55,880 nucleotides of DNA from Paracoccus nototheniae (GTDB lineage: Bacteria > Pseudomonadota > Alphaproteobacteria > Rhodobacterales > Rhodobacteraceae): assembly GCF_004335005.1 (NCBI RefSeq), contig NZ_RQRT01000020.1, positions 1 to 55,880 on the forward strand, written 5' to 3'. Below are positions 17,853 to 27,214 of the stretch, piece by piece. The translations under genes were made by a program, and so were the position numbers. Positions within the stretch are counted from its first letter, which is position 1; each line of letters starts with the position of its first letter. The notes under the pieces were generated by a model. It was not told the DNA's origin and did no database searches. It worked only from the letters and a program-made list of their open reading frames with translations.

Positions 17853-18875
17853 ATGACGAAAGTTGTGATCGCCCTGCTGGGCGGCATTGCGGCGACGGCA
17901 GGCACTGGGGCAGCGGCGCAGGAGCTGAACCTGATCTGTTCCGCCGATGTCGTGATCTGCGAAAGGCTGGTTCAGGAATTCGAGGGCAGCCACCAGATCG
18001 ACGTGAACATGGTGCGCCTGTCCTCGGGCGAGGCCTATGCCAAGGTCCGCGCCGAGGGGCGCAATCCGCAGACCGATCTGTGGTGGGGCGGCACCGGCGA
18101 TCCGCATCTGCAGGCGGCGGCGGACGGGCTGACGGCAGAATACGAATCGCCCATGCTGGCCGAATTGCAGCCCTGGGCGGTCGCGCAGGCCGAGACGTCC
18201 GGTTATCGCAGCGTCGGCGTCTATTCCGGCGCGCTTGGCTGGGGCTATAACACCGAGATTTTTGAACGACGCGGCCTGACGGCGCCCGCCTGCTGGGCCG
18301 ATCTGCTTGATCCCGAACTGGCGGGAGAGATTCAGCTGGCCGATCCGAACTCTTCGGGGACCGCCTATACGGCGATTGCCACGCTGGTGCAGCTGATGGG
18401 CGAGGATGAGGCCTTTGCCTATTTCAAGGCGCTCAACGCCAATGTCTCTCAATATACCAAATCGGGATCGGCGCCGGTCAAGGCTGCGGCGCGGGCCGAG
18501 GCGGGCCTGGGCATCGTCTTCATGCATGATGCCGTGGCGCAGGCGGAAGAGGGATTTCCGATCGCCGTGGTCGCCCCCTGCGAGGGCACCGGCTATGAGA
18601 TCGGATCGATGTCGATGATCGAAGGCGCCCAGAACCCCGACGAGGCGACGGTCTTTTATGACTGGGTGCTGAGCGCCGAGGTTCAGTCGATCATGCCCGA
18701 GGCCGGATCGTACCAGATCCCGTCGAACAAGGCGGCCAAGGCGCCGGAAGCGGCCCCCGATCTCGCCGATATCACGCTGATCGATTACGATTTCGCCGAA
18801 TATGGCAGCGCCGAGCGGAGGTCCGAACTGCTGGCCCGGTGGGGTGCGGAAACCGGGGGCGTCGCTGCCCAGTAG
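17853..18875 (+). CDS. ABC substrate-binding protein, AfuA/FbpA fold, likely sugar-phosphate
   Basis: A 340-residue periplasmic protein with a signal peptide of about 22 residues (AAA|QEL), of the iron/phosphosugar cluster (SBP_bac_6). The mature part starts LNLICSADVVICERLVQEFEG, and has DLWWGGTGDPHLQAAADGL, GWGYNTEIF and GIVFMHDAVAQAEEG followed by CEGTGYEIGSM. FbpA-type iron binding usually needs a pair of adjacent Tyr near residue 195-225, and I do not see one. A sugar-phosphate or other anion is therefore more likely, as in AfuA. The SD GGGAGGAGA precedes ATG 17853. First gene of an SBP-permease-ATPase-phosphatase operon. Confidence 0.85.
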   Translation: MTKVVIALLGGIAATAGTGAAAQELNLICSADVVICERLVQEFEGSHQIDVNMVRLSSGEAYAKVRAEGRNPQTDLWWGGTGDPHLQAAADGLTAEYESPMLAELQPWAVAQAETSGYRSVGVYSGALGWGYNTEIFERRGLTAPACWADLLDPELAGEIQLADPNSSGTAYTAIATLVQLMGEDEAFAYFKALNANVSQYTKSGSAPVKAAARAEAGLGIVFMHDAVAQAEEGFPIAVVAPCEGTGYEIGSMSMIEGAQNPDEATVFYDWVLSAEVQSIMPEAGSYQIPSNKAAKAPEAAPDLADITLIDYDFAEYGSAERRSELLARWGAETGGVAAQ

Positions 18876-18961
18876 GGGTCTGGCCGGGGGCGGCGACGCC
18901 CCCGGACCGTGACGCCCCCGGGCGGCGACGACAACCGGACTGGCCAAAAGGACTGACCGAC

Positions 18962-21157
18962 ATGATGCGCGACAACCGTCGTCTGGACTTTCTGCTGCTT
19001 GCTGCGGCGATCTCGTTCCTGCTGGTGCCGTGGTATCGGCTGCGCGGCGGCTTTTTCGGGCTGGGCTGGGTCGGGGATTACCTTGGCGATGACCGCATCT
19101 GGCCCGGCGTGGCGCAGCTGGGGCAATGGTGGTTGTGGCCGGTGCCGGTCCTGATCCTGCTGGCGGCGGGCTTGCGTCTGACCCTGCCGCCCGCGCGGCG
19201 GGGTGGCTGGCTGGCGATGATCGGTGCTGCGGGGATCGTCTGGATGATGACGCAGGGCCTGTCGGTGGGCCTGCGCGGTTGGAACTGGGGCGCGCTGGAG
19301 GCTTTGGGCGAGGTGGGCGGCCAGCAGGCCTTCGGCGCCGGGGCCATCTGCATGCTGCTGTGTTTCGCCGCGATGATCGCCTTTGGTCTGGCCGAGCGCG
19401 GCGCGCTGAAAGGCGATGCCTTTGTTCTGGGCGCGATCACACTGTTGATCCTGCTGGTGGCGCTGTTCGTCTTTTATCCGCTGGTGTCGATGTTCACCGG
19501 CGCCTTTCAGGATTTTGACGGCTCGTTCACCGCCGAGGGCGTCGCGCGCAATATCGGCGACCCCAATATCTGGAGCCTGGGCTGTCTGATCGGGGCAGGG
19601 GGCTGCGGCGTGGCGTGGCGCACCTTCTTTCTGGCGATCTGCACCGCCACCGGGACGACCCTGCTGGGTCTGGCCTTTGCGCTGGTCGCGACGCGGATGC
19701 GCCTGCCCTTCAAGAAGGGGCTGCGCCTGCTGACGGTTCTGCCGATCATCACCCCGCCCTTTGTCATCGGGCTTGCGCTGACGCTGATGCTGGGCCGCGC
19801 GGGTTTCGTGACCGAATTCATCGAGGACATCACCGGATGGGAACTGGGCCGCTGGCTGTATGGCCTGACCGGCATCTGGATCGCGCAGATGCTGTCCTTT
19901 ACGCCGATCGCCTTTCTGGTTCTGATCGGGGTGGTCGAGGGCGTCAGCCCGTCCATGGAAGAGGCCAGCCAGACCATGCGCGCCTCTCGCTGGCGGACGT
20001 TTCGCAAGGTGTCCCTGCCGCTGATGGCGCCGGGCATCGCCAATGCGTTCCTGATCGGCTTCATCGAATCGATGGCGGATTTCGGCAACCCTCTGGTGCT
20101 GGGCGGCAATGGCGGCGTCCTGTCGACCGAGATCTTCTTTGCGGTCGTCGGCGCGCAGCATGATCCCGCCCGCGCAGCCGTGCTGGCGACGGTGCTTCTG
20201 GGGTTCACGCTGTCGGCCTTTCTGGCGCAGCGGCTGTGGCTGGGGCGGCGCAATTTCGCGACCGTATCGGGCAAGGGCGATGGCGGCCGGCATGCCGCGC
20301 TGCCGCGCCGGGTGGCCTGGCCGGTGGCCTGCATCGCCTTTCTCTGGGCCGGGTTCACGGTCTTCGTCTATGGGATGATCCTGTTTGGCGGTTTCGTGAA
20401 GACCTGGGGTCTGGATCACTCGCTGACCTTCGCGCATTACGCCCGCGCCTTTTCGGTGGGCTTCGATGGCGGGTTCGTCTGGACCGGCGTCGCCTGGAAC
20501 AGCTTCTGGACGACGATGACGATCGCGATGATCGCTGCGCCCCTGACGGCCATCGTCGGGCTGCTGACCGCATGGCTGATCGTGCGGCAGCGGTTTCCGG
20601 GGCGCGGGATCTTTGAATTCGCCCTGATGATGAGCTTTGCGATCCCCGGCACGGTCATCGGCATCAGCTATATCATGGCCTTCAACCTGCCGCCGGTGCA
20701 GATGACCGGCACCGCGCTGATCCTGATCTTCTGCTTTGTGTTCCGCAACATGCCGGTTGGCGTGCGCGGCGGTGTCGCGGCGATGGCCCAGCTGGACGGG
20801 TCGCTGGACGAGGCGTCGCTGACCCTGGGCGCATCGTCGCCCCGCACCCTGCGCAAGGTCATCCTGCCGCTGCTGCGCCCGGCGATTCTGGCGGCGCTGG
20901 TCTATTCCTTCGTCCGGGCGATCACCTCGATCTCGGCGGTGATCTTTCTTGTCTCGGCCAAATACAACATGGCGACGGCCTATATCGTGGGCCTTGTCGA
21001 GAACGGCGAATACGGCGTCGCCATCGCCTATTCCTCGGTCCTGATCGTGGTGATGATCAGCATCATCGGCACCTTCCAGCTGCTGGTGGGCGAGCGTCGG
21101 TTGCGTGCCCGCGTCCAGCCCGCCCCAAGGATCAACCCCCAGGAGACCCCCGCATGA
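18962..21157 (+). CDS. Fused double-domain ABC permease (AfuB/FbpB type)
   Basis: A 731-residue inner-membrane protein that joins two binding-protein-dependent permease domains. Two EAA loops show the duplication: SPSMEEASQTMRASRWRTF encoded near 19950-20005, and SLDEASLTLGASSPRTLRK near 20800-20860. Each is followed by the usual LPLMAPGI/LPLLRPAI helix start. About four extra helices precede the first domain. Fused permeases of this size are typical of the FbpB/AfuB group. The start at 18962 (or ATG 18965) has AAAGGA about 10 nt upstream. The stop overlaps the ATPase start by ATGA. Confidence 0.92.
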   Translation: MMRDNRRLDFLLLAAAISFLLVPWYRLRGGFFGLGWVGDYLGDDRIWPGVAQLGQWWLWPVPVLILLAAGLRLTLPPARRGGWLAMIGAAGIVWMMTQGLSVGLRGWNWGALEALGEVGGQQAFGAGAICMLLCFAAMIAFGLAERGALKGDAFVLGAITLLILLVALFVFYPLVSMFTGAFQDFDGSFTAEGVARNIGDPNIWSLGCLIGAGGCGVAWRTFFLAICTATGTTLLGLAFALVATRMRLPFKKGLRLLTVLPIITPPFVIGLALTLMLGRAGFVTEFIEDITGWELGRWLYGLTGIWIAQMLSFTPIAFLVLIGVVEGVSPSMEEASQTMRASRWRTFRKVSLPLMAPGIANAFLIGFIESMADFGNPLVLGGNGGVLSTEIFFAVVGAQHDPARAAVLATVLLGFTLSAFLAQRLWLGRRNFATVSGKGDGGRHAALPRRVAWPVACIAFLWAGFTVFVYGMILFGGFVKTWGLDHSLTFAHYARAFSVGFDGGFVWTGVAWNSFWTTMTIAMIAAPLTAIVGLLTAWLIVRQRFPGRGIFEFALMMSFAIPGTVIGISYIMAFNLPPVQMTGTALILIFCFVFRNMPVGVRGGVAAMAQLDGSLDEASLTLGASSPRTLRKVILPLLRPAILAALVYSFVRAITSISAVIFLVSAKYNMATAYIVGLVENGEYGVAIAYSSVLIVVMISIIGTFQLLVGERRLRARVQPAPRINPQETPA

Positions 21158-22209
21158 CGATCCAGACACGCGGCGCCGTCGCATTCGAACAGGTGCGCAA
21201 GGATTTCGGCGCTTTCACCGCCATCCCCGATCTGACCCTGCGGATCGAGCCGGGCGAACTGGTCACCCTGCTGGGTCCGTCGGGCTGCGGCAAGACGACC
21301 ACCCTGCGGATGCTGGCGGGGCTGGAAACGCCGACCGCAGGGCGGATCCTGATCGGCGGCGAGGATGTGACCCGCCTGCCCGCGAACCGCCGCGACGTGT
21401 CGATGGTCTTTCAATCGTACGCCCTGTTTCCGCATATGAGCGTGGCGCAGAACGTCGCCTATGGTCTGGAATCCGGTGGCATGAAGGGTGGCGCCGTGCG
21501 CGACGCCATCGAAAGGGGGCTGGATCTGGTGGGCCTCGGCGGTATGGGCGCGCGGCTGCCGTCCGAGCTGTCCGGCGGTCAGCAGCAGCGGGTGGCCGTC
21601 GCCCGCGCGCTGGTGCTGGAGCCGCAGGTTCTGTTGCTGGACGAGCCTTTGTCCAATCTGGATGCCCGGCTGCGCCGCCGGGTGCGGACCGAGATCCGCG
21701 AATTGCAGCAGCGGCTTGGCTTTACCGCCGTCTATGTGACCCATGATCAGGAAGAGGCGCTGGCCGTATCGGACCGGATCGTGGTGATGCAGGACGGGCG
21801 CATCGCCCAGCAGGGCCCGCCGCGCGAGTTGTACGAACAGCCCGCCTCGGATTTCATCGCCGATTTCATCGGGGAATCCAACGTGGTGCCCTGCACCGTG
21901 GAAGGTCTGGCCGAAGGGGCGGCGACGGTCCGTGTCGGCGGTCTGGTGCAGCAGGTGCCCGCGCGCCATGCCGTGCTGGGTCCGGCGCGGCTGTCGGTCC
22001 GCGCCAATGCGATCACCGTGCAGACGGGGCAGGGGCCGTTCATGGGCCGCATCGCCACCTCGGCCTATCTGGGCGATCATCTGGAATACGAGATCGAGAC
22101 CGCGATCGGTCCGCTTTTCGCCATTGACGCCGAAGGTGATGCCCCCTTGTCGCCCGGCACCCCCGTCGCCCTTGGCTTTCGCCCGCGCGGCCTGGCCCTT
22201 ATCGCCTGA
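21154..22209 (+). CDS. ABC transporter ATP-binding protein with TOBE domain
   Basis: A 351-residue ATPase of the PotA/FbpC/AfuC type: Walker A GPSGCGKTTT (41-50), Q-loop VFQSYALFPHMSV, signature LSGGQQQR, Walker B LLLDEPLSNLD and H-loop VTHDQEEA. The last ~110 residues form a TOBE-like regulatory domain (ESNVVPCTVEG to LGFRPRGLALIA). It energises the fused permease. ATGA overlap with the permease gene; 8 nt to the phosphatase gene. Confidence 0.94.
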   Translation: MTIQTRGAVAFEQVRKDFGAFTAIPDLTLRIEPGELVTLLGPSGCGKTTTLRMLAGLETPTAGRILIGGEDVTRLPANRRDVSMVFQSYALFPHMSVAQNVAYGLESGGMKGGAVRDAIERGLDLVGLGGMGARLPSELSGGQQQRVAVARALVLEPQVLLLDEPLSNLDARLRRRVRTEIRELQQRLGFTAVYVTHDQEEALAVSDRIVVMQDGRIAQQGPPRELYEQPASDFIADFIGESNVVPCTVEGLAEGAATVRVGGLVQQVPARHAVLGPARLSVRANAITVQTGQGPFMGRIATSAYLGDHLEYEIETAIGPLFAIDAEGDAPLSPGTPVALGFRPRGLALIA

Positions 22210-22217
22210 AGGACATC

Positions 22218-23030
22218 ATGCAGATCACCGAACTCACCCGCCGCCTCGAGGTCGCCGAGGCAATCGCCGCCCGCGCGGGCGCGCTGGCCCTGCGCTATTT
22301 CCACGACCGCGACAGCCTGCATATCGAGGCCAAGCGAACCCTGCAGGACATGGTGTCCGAGGCCGATCGAGAGGTCGAGACCCTGATCCGCGACGCCCTG
22401 TCCGCCGCCTTTCCCGGCGACGCGCTGCTGGGCGAGGAACATGGGATCAGTCCCGGCACCTCGGGCCTGACCTGGGTGATCGACCCGATCGACGGCACCG
22501 CACCCTTTCTTGCGGGCCTGCCCGGCTGGTGCGTGTCCATCGGCGCCTGCGATGCGGATGGTCCGGTGATCGGGGTGATCGTGGCGCCGGTTCTGGGGGA
22601 AACCTTCACGGCGGCCCGCGGCGTGCCCACCCGGCTGAACGGGGTCGCGGTGCGCGTGGCCGACCGGCTGGACCTGACCACCGGGCTGTTGGGGATCGGC
22701 GCGAATGACCGCGTTCCCGCGCCCAAGGTGGGGCTGATGCTGGCCGATCTGATGGACGCGGGCGCCAGCTGGACGCGCTATGGCTCGGGTGCGCTGATGC
22801 TGGCCTGGGTCGCCGCCGGTCGGCTGGTCGGCTATGTCGAACCAAGGATGAGCGCGTGGGACTGCATGGCCGCCTATTGCCTGATCGAACAGGCGGGCGG
22901 GCAGGTTCTGGCCTTTCCGCTTGGCGAGGCGATCACCCGCCCCGCCCCGGTGGCGGGCGCGCGTCCCGGCACCTTCGACGAGGTGCTGCGCCTGACCCGG
23001 GTGGATGATATCGCCTATTGGGAGGGGTAG
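22218..23030 (+). CDS. Inositol monophosphatase-family phosphatase
   Basis: A 270-residue Mg-dependent, Li-sensitive-type phosphatase. All metal-site motifs are visible: GEEHG, DPIDGTAPFLAG (where IMPases have DPxDGTxNF) and AWDCMAAYCLIEQAGG with the final metal Asp. No signal peptide, so it is cytoplasmic. Family members dephosphorylate inositol-1-P, histidinol-P, fructose-1,6-bisphosphate or 3'-phosphoadenosine phosphate. Coupled to an AfuABC-type importer, it most plausibly removes phosphate from the imported sugar phosphate. Last gene of the operon, convergent with the GntP-type gene. Confidence 0.88.
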   Translation: MQITELTRRLEVAEAIAARAGALALRYFHDRDSLHIEAKRTLQDMVSEADREVETLIRDALSAAFPGDALLGEEHGISPGTSGLTWVIDPIDGTAPFLAGLPGWCVSIGACDADGPVIGVIVAPVLGETFTAARGVPTRLNGVAVRVADRLDLTTGLLGIGANDRVPAPKVGLMLADLMDAGASWTRYGSGALMLAWVAAGRLVGYVEPRMSAWDCMAAYCLIEQAGGQVLAFPLGEAITRPAPVAGARPGTFDEVLRLTRVDDIAYWEG

Positions 23031-23224
23031 CAGACCTCTATTGGGCGGCTTGGGTCGGCTCCCTGCCGGCTGCTGTGGCTCGGTTCAAGCGGCATTGTCC
23101 GTCCGTCGCGACGCCGATGATGATCCGGATCGTCTGGTCCGGTCCGGCCAGGGCGGCCATGAAGAAAGTCCGTTTTTCGACGGCCCCCGCATCCACTGAC
23201 GGCGAAGGACGCCGCTTCGCCAGC
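23031..23224. other. Convergent intergenic stretch
   Basis: No supported gene. A minus-strand frame of about 50 codons containing FFMAALAGPDQTIRIIIG has no ribosome site or match I recognise and may be a remnant. A second hairpin with 7-bp arms (GGCGAAG...CTTCGCC) lies at about 23201-23221, beside the stronger GC hairpin at 23225. Confidence 0.3.
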
Positions 23225-23247
23225 GGGCGGGGCCGCGCGCCCCGCCC
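23225..23247. terminator. GC-rich hairpin at the end of the tetronate operon
   Basis: A perfect 8-bp inverted repeat (GGGCGGGG / CCCCGCCC) around a 7-nt loop lies 9 nt beyond the gntP-type stop codon on the minus strand. No T run follows, so it may be a pause site or 3'-end stabiliser and not a full intrinsic terminator. Confidence 0.55.
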
Positions 23248-23256
23248 GAAGGATGA

Positions 23257-24654
23257 TCAGCCGAACAAGGCGTTGCAGATCAACAGCATGGCCAGCGACG
23301 ATCCCCAGGCCAGCGTGGTCGGAACCGACCATAGCAGCATCTGATGCTTGGCCTGCTTGACGCCCAGCATGCGGTTGATGACCCAGAAATAGCTGTCGTT
23401 GAAATAGCCGAAGACCATCGAGCCGATCGCCGCCGCCTGCGCGGCAAAAACCATGTTCACATCCGGCATGCCCACAAGGATCGGGGCCGAGATCGACGCC
23501 CCGGTGATCATCGCCACCGTGCCCGACCCCTGGATCAGACGCACCAGCGACGAGATGACAAAGGGGATCAGCACAGCCGGAATGGCCAGCCCGGCGACCG
23601 CCTGACCGATCACGTCGCCCGCGCCGCTGTCGCGCAGGACCGAACCAAGCGCTCCGCCCGCGCCGGTGACCAGCAGGATGATGCCCGCGCTTTCGACGCC
23701 CTGTTCCATATAGCCCAGAACCTCGTCGCGGGGACGGCCCGGCAGCAGGGTATAGATCGACACGAGCAGGCCGATGGCGACCGCGATCACCGGATTGCCA
23801 AAGAACGACATCGCCTGAACGGGAAAGCTGAGTGCCAGATCGGGATTGTCCGATGCGGTGACGATGGCCGTCGCAAGGGTGTTCAGAAAGATCAGCACGA
23901 TCGGCAGGGCAAGTGGCAGAACCGACAGGCCAAGGGACGGCAGCACCTTCTGACGCTCGTCCACCGCATCCTCGAACTGGCGATAGGTGGCGGACAGATC
24001 CTCGCCCGTGTCGGTCAGGATCATCCGCTCGATCCGCGGACCCATCGCGCGGGCATAGAACACGATGACCGCCATGCCGGGAATGGTGAAGATGACGCCC
24101 CAAAAGATCATCAGCCCCAGATCGACGTCAAAGATACCCGCGACGCCCAGGGGGCCGGGGGTCGGCGGCACCGCGTGATGGGTCAGCATCAGACCGCCCG
24201 CCAGCGCGATGCCAAGCGTCAGCACAGATTTTCCTGACGACCGGGCCAGCGCCTTGACCAGCGGCGACAGGATCACGAAGGCACTGTCGCAGAAGATCGG
24301 GATCGACACGATGTATCCGGTCAGGACCATCGCCCAGTCCTCGCGCTTCTTGCCGACCCACCGGATCAGCGAATAGGCCATCTGTTCGGCGGCGCCCGAC
24401 ACCTCGAGGATGCGGCCCATCATCACGCCAAAGCCGATGACCAGACCGATGGTGGACAGGGTGCGGCCAAAGCCGGTGGTGATCGAGGTGATCACCTCGG
24501 CGGGCATCATGCCGCCGATCAGCCCCGAGACCGAGGCCGCGATGACCAGCGCGATGATCGCGTGGACCTTGGTCTTGACGACCAGAAAAATCAGCAGAAA
24601 GATCGCAAAGCCCAAGCCTGCGATCAGCTGGAACTCCATTCCGGGTTCAGCCAT
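23257..24654 (-). CDS. GntP family acid-sugar permease
   Basis: A 465-residue membrane protein with 12-14 hydrophobic segments of the gluconate permease family (GntP). Typical stretches are FLVVKTKVHAIIALVIAA, GFGVMMGRILEVSGAAEQMA, the block YIVSIPIFCDSAFVILSPL, LTHHAVPPTPGPLGVAGIF and the late VRLIQGSGTVAMITGAS. GntP proteins import gluconate-like acids with H+. As the last gene of the tetronate operon it should import D-erythronate and/or L-threonate. Start at ATG 24654 with GGAGGA about 7 nt upstream; the frame extends 5 codons further without support. There is a 51-bp gap after denD. Confidence 0.92.
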   Translation of the reverse strand: MAEPGMEFQLIAGLGFAIFLLIFLVVKTKVHAIIALVIAASVSGLIGGMMPAEVITSITTGFGRTLSTIGLVIGFGVMMGRILEVSGAAEQMAYSLIRWVGKKREDWAMVLTGYIVSIPIFCDSAFVILSPLVKALARSSGKSVLTLGIALAGGLMLTHHAVPPTPGPLGVAGIFDVDLGLMIFWGVIFTIPGMAVIVFYARAMGPRIERMILTDTGEDLSATYRQFEDAVDERQKVLPSLGLSVLPLALPIVLIFLNTLATAIVTASDNPDLALSFPVQAMSFFGNPVIAVAIGLLVSIYTLLPGRPRDEVLGYMEQGVESAGIILLVTGAGGALGSVLRDSGAGDVIGQAVAGLAIPAVLIPFVISSLVRLIQGSGTVAMITGASISAPILVGMPDVNMVFAAQAAAIGSMVFGYFNDSYFWVINRMLGVKQAKHQMLLWSVPTTLAWGSSLAMLLICNALFG

Positions 24655-24705
24655 GGGGTCTTCCTCCACTGCGCCGTTGCGGGCGCCTCCAGTTAAGAAC
24701 GGGGG

Positions 24706-25635
24706 TCAGCGATCGGCCAGAAACTGGCGCAGGATCGCGTCGAAATCGCTGTCGGCGCCGAAACCCAGGGCGCGCGCGCGGGTGACGTCAAAGGCGCCGG
24801 GCCAGCTGCAGACGATCGCCTCGATGCGCGGATCGCGGGTCAGCGCGACGCGGGCGCGGGCACCCGCGCCCACCAGCTTTTCAAGGCTGTCCAGCATCTG
24901 TGCGGGCGTTGCGGTGATGCCGGGCATGTCCATCACCCGGCTCAGGCCCAGATCATCGGCCGGGATGCGGCCCGCGCGGACCAGATTGTCCACCGCCACG
25001 CCGGGAGAGCTGATCCACAGCCGCGTGTCCAGCGGCACCGGGCATTCCGAGGCCTGCCCCGCGACCGGTTCGCGGATGATCCCCGACACAAAGGACGAGG
25101 CGGCGGAATTGGGCGCGCCGGGGCGCACGCAGATCGTGGGCAGACGAACGGTCAGCCCGTCGACGAACCCCTTGCGGCTGTATTCGCTGACCAGCAATTC
25201 GCCGATGGCCTTGCCGCAGCCATAAGAGGATTGCGGCATCAGAACCATGGTCGGGGGCACGATGTCGGGCATCTCTCCGCCAAAGACCGCCAGAGAACTG
25301 GTAAAGACGAAGCGCGGCGGGCGGGCCTGTTTGCGGCATTCTTCCAGGATCAGGCGCGTGGCATCGACATTGATATGCAGGCCGGTGTCGAAATCCTGTT
25401 CCGACTGCCCCGACAGGACGGCGGCAAGGTGATAGACGATATCCGCCCCGCCCTGAAACGCCTGCGCCACCGCTGCGGGATCGTCGATCGATCCAATCAG
25501 GCTGGTCACCCGCGCGTCATCGACCGGGCAGGCCACCCGGTCCAGCGAGACGATGCGGTCCGCCCCGTCCGCAAGCAGGGCCGCGATCAGCCGCGCGCCC
25601 AGAAATCCGGCGCCGCCGGTGACGATGATGGTCAT
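24706..25635 (-). CDS. denD: D-erythronate dehydrogenase
   Basis: A 309-residue extended SDR. NAD-binding GGAGFLG (7-13), SSLAVFGG with the catalytic Ser, and the YxxxK pair in SSYGCGKAIGE. C-terminal features typical of DenD include RLPTICVRPGAPNSAASSFVSGIIREP and LWISSPGVAVDNLVRA. DenD oxidises D-erythronate to 2-oxo-erythronate with NAD+, the entry step for this acid in the otn pathway. Its neighbours (otnI, otnC, otnK) make the assignment strong. It overlaps the DeoR gene upstream by ATGA. Confidence 0.9.
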   Translation of the reverse strand: MTIIVTGGAGFLGARLIAALLADGADRIVSLDRVACPVDDARVTSLIGSIDDPAAVAQAFQGGADIVYHLAAVLSGQSEQDFDTGLHINVDATRLILEECRKQARPPRFVFTSSLAVFGGEMPDIVPPTMVLMPQSSYGCGKAIGELLVSEYSRKGFVDGLTVRLPTICVRPGAPNSAASSFVSGIIREPVAGQASECPVPLDTRLWISSPGVAVDNLVRAGRIPADDLGLSRVMDMPGITATPAQMLDSLEKLVGAGARARVALTRDPRIEAIVCSWPGAFDVTRARALGFGADSDFDAILRQFLADR

Positions 25636-26414
25636 GTCTGTCCTCCTTCGATATCGGGGGCCAGGATCACCTGCAGCCCCATGTCGTTCAGCGCGCGGAC
25701 GGGATCGGCGTCGATGCCCGCATCGGTCACGACCGTGTCAAAGACCGACAACGGCAGGATGTTCATCGCCGCCACCGCGCCGTATTTCGTCCCGTCCGAC
25801 ACCAGCACCGCGCGCCGCGCCTGCTGGACGGCGATCCGCTTGACCGGGCCCTTGGCCTCGGACGGGGAACTGAGCCCCGCCACGGTCCAGGACGAGGTCG
25901 AGATGAAGGCGATGTCATAATTGAACCGCGCCAGCGCCTCGGATGCAGGCCCGCCGACGCAGGATTGGTTGGCCCGTTCGACCAGCCCGCCGCTGTGATA
26001 CAGTGTGCAATCGGAATGCGTGGACAGCCAGGCGCAGATGACGAAATCGTTCGTCACCACCGTCAGCCCCCGCCGCCCGGCGATCTGGCGCGCCAGTTCC
26101 AGAAGCGTCGTCCCGGCATCCAGATAGATGACCATGCCGTCCTGCACCAAAGCCGCCGCCGCCTGGCCGACGGCGCGCTTTCTGTCGGTGTTGATCGCCG
26201 CCTTTTGCAGATGCGGCAGCTCTTGCGCCAGTCTGCGCGACAGGCCGACACCCCCGGTGACCGAGGTGACGCGCCCGGTCTCTTCCAGCGCCTGAATGTC
26301 GCGGCGCACGGTCATGTGCGACACGCCAAGACGATCGACCAGATCGGCGATGCTGACGATGTCGCGTTCGGCCAGACAGGACAGGATGAACTGCTGGCGT
26401 TCGGCGGGGATCAT
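25632..26414 (-). CDS. DeoR family regulator of the tetronate operon
   Basis: A 260-residue DeoR-type repressor. N-terminal winged HTH (RQQFILSCLAERDIVSIADLVDRLGVSHMTVRRDIQALE, residues 6-45), then the phosphosugar-binding domain with MVIYLDAGTTLLELA, GLTVVTNDF and LVSDGTKYGAVA. The start ATG at 26414 leaves 10 nt to otnI; the longer open frame upstream is a shadow of otnI. Lying inside the operon it controls, it is probably autoregulated, with a phosphorylated intermediate (the OtnK product) as likely inducer. It resembles the YgbI type found in tetronate clusters. Confidence 0.88.
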   Translation of the reverse strand: MIPAERQQFILSCLAERDIVSIADLVDRLGVSHMTVRRDIQALEETGRVTSVTGGVGLSRRLAQELPHLQKAAINTDRKRAVGQAAAALVQDGMVIYLDAGTTLLELARQIAGRRGLTVVTNDFVICAWLSTHSDCTLYHSGGLVERANQSCVGGPASEALARFNYDIAFISTSSWTVAGLSSPSEAKGPVKRIAVQQARRAVLVSDGTKYGAVAAMNILPLSVFDTVVTDAGIDADPVRALNDMGLQVILAPDIEGGQT

Positions 26415-26424
26415 CGGCCGACCG

Positions 26425-27213
26425 TCACAGAACGGGGCGCAGATAGGGCGCCGCCCAGCCCAGGCCATCCTCGGTCCGGCCGCGCGGATTGTATTCGCAG
26501 CCCAGAGGCTCGGTGAAACCGGCGCGTTCGAAGGCCGCGAAGATCTCGGGATAGGCCAGCTCGCCCGTGTCGGGTTCGTGGCGGTCGGGGACGCCCGCGA
26601 TCTGGACATGGCCATAGGCGCCGCGCAGACGCTCGATCCGGCGGATAATGTCGCCGTCCATGATCTGGGTGTGATAGACATCGAACTGCAACAGCACGTT
26701 GCGCCGGTCCAGCTGCCCGATCAGCGCCAGCGTGGGATCCTGATGCGCGATGAAATAGCCCGCCACGTCGCGGCTGTTCAAAGGCTCGATGCTGACCGAC
26801 AGGTCGGCGGCGGCGGCCATGTCGGCGGCCTCGCGCATGTTCCGGATCCAGACCGCCTCGCAGGCGGCACGGTCGGGCTCGTCCGCGGTGATGCCCGACA
26901 TGACATGGATGCGCGGACAGCCCAGACCCTTGGCATAGGTGACGGCCTGTTCCACGCTGGCGCGGAATTCGGCGCGTTTGGCGGGACGCGCGGCAAAGCC
27001 CCGTTCGCCCGCCGCCCAATCGCCTGCGGGGGCGTTGATCAGCGTCAGCCGCAGCCCGTTGCGGTCCAGCCGGGTCTTCACCTCGGCGATGGGATGGTCA
27101 TAGGGGAACAGGAATTCCACCGCCTCGAATCCCGCGGCCCCGGCCCGGTCGAAACGGTCCAGAAACGGGGCGTCGGTGAACAGCATCGACAGGTTCGCGG
27201 CAATCCGGGTCAT
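26425..27213 (-). CDS. otnI: 2-oxo-tetronate isomerase
   Basis: A 262-residue xylose-isomerase-like TIM barrel of the hydroxypyruvate isomerase group (AANLSMLFTDAPFLDRFDRAGAAGFEAVEFLFPYDHP, INAPAGDW, HVMSGI, LLQFDVYHTQIMDGD). OtnI converts 2-oxo-tetronate to 3-oxo-tetronate so that the kinase OtnK can act. The alternative, Hyi acting on hydroxypyruvate, is much less likely next to otnK and otnC. The stop of otnC and this ATG are separated by 1 nt. Confidence 0.88.
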   Translation of the reverse strand: MTRIAANLSMLFTDAPFLDRFDRAGAAGFEAVEFLFPYDHPIAEVKTRLDRNGLRLTLINAPAGDWAAGERGFAARPAKRAEFRASVEQAVTYAKGLGCPRIHVMSGITADEPDRAACEAVWIRNMREAADMAAAADLSVSIEPLNSRDVAGYFIAHQDPTLALIGQLDRRNVLLQFDVYHTQIMDGDIIRRIERLRGAYGHVQIAGVPDRHEPDTGELAYPEIFAAFERAGFTEPLGCEYNPRGRTEDGLGWAAPYLRPVL

Positions 27214-27214
27214 C

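Noticed and set aside
23005..23199. Small plus-strand frame after the phosphatase, and a minus-strand frame opposite
   Set aside because: No ribosome site and no recognisable similarity; the plus-strand frame starts inside the phosphatase gene.
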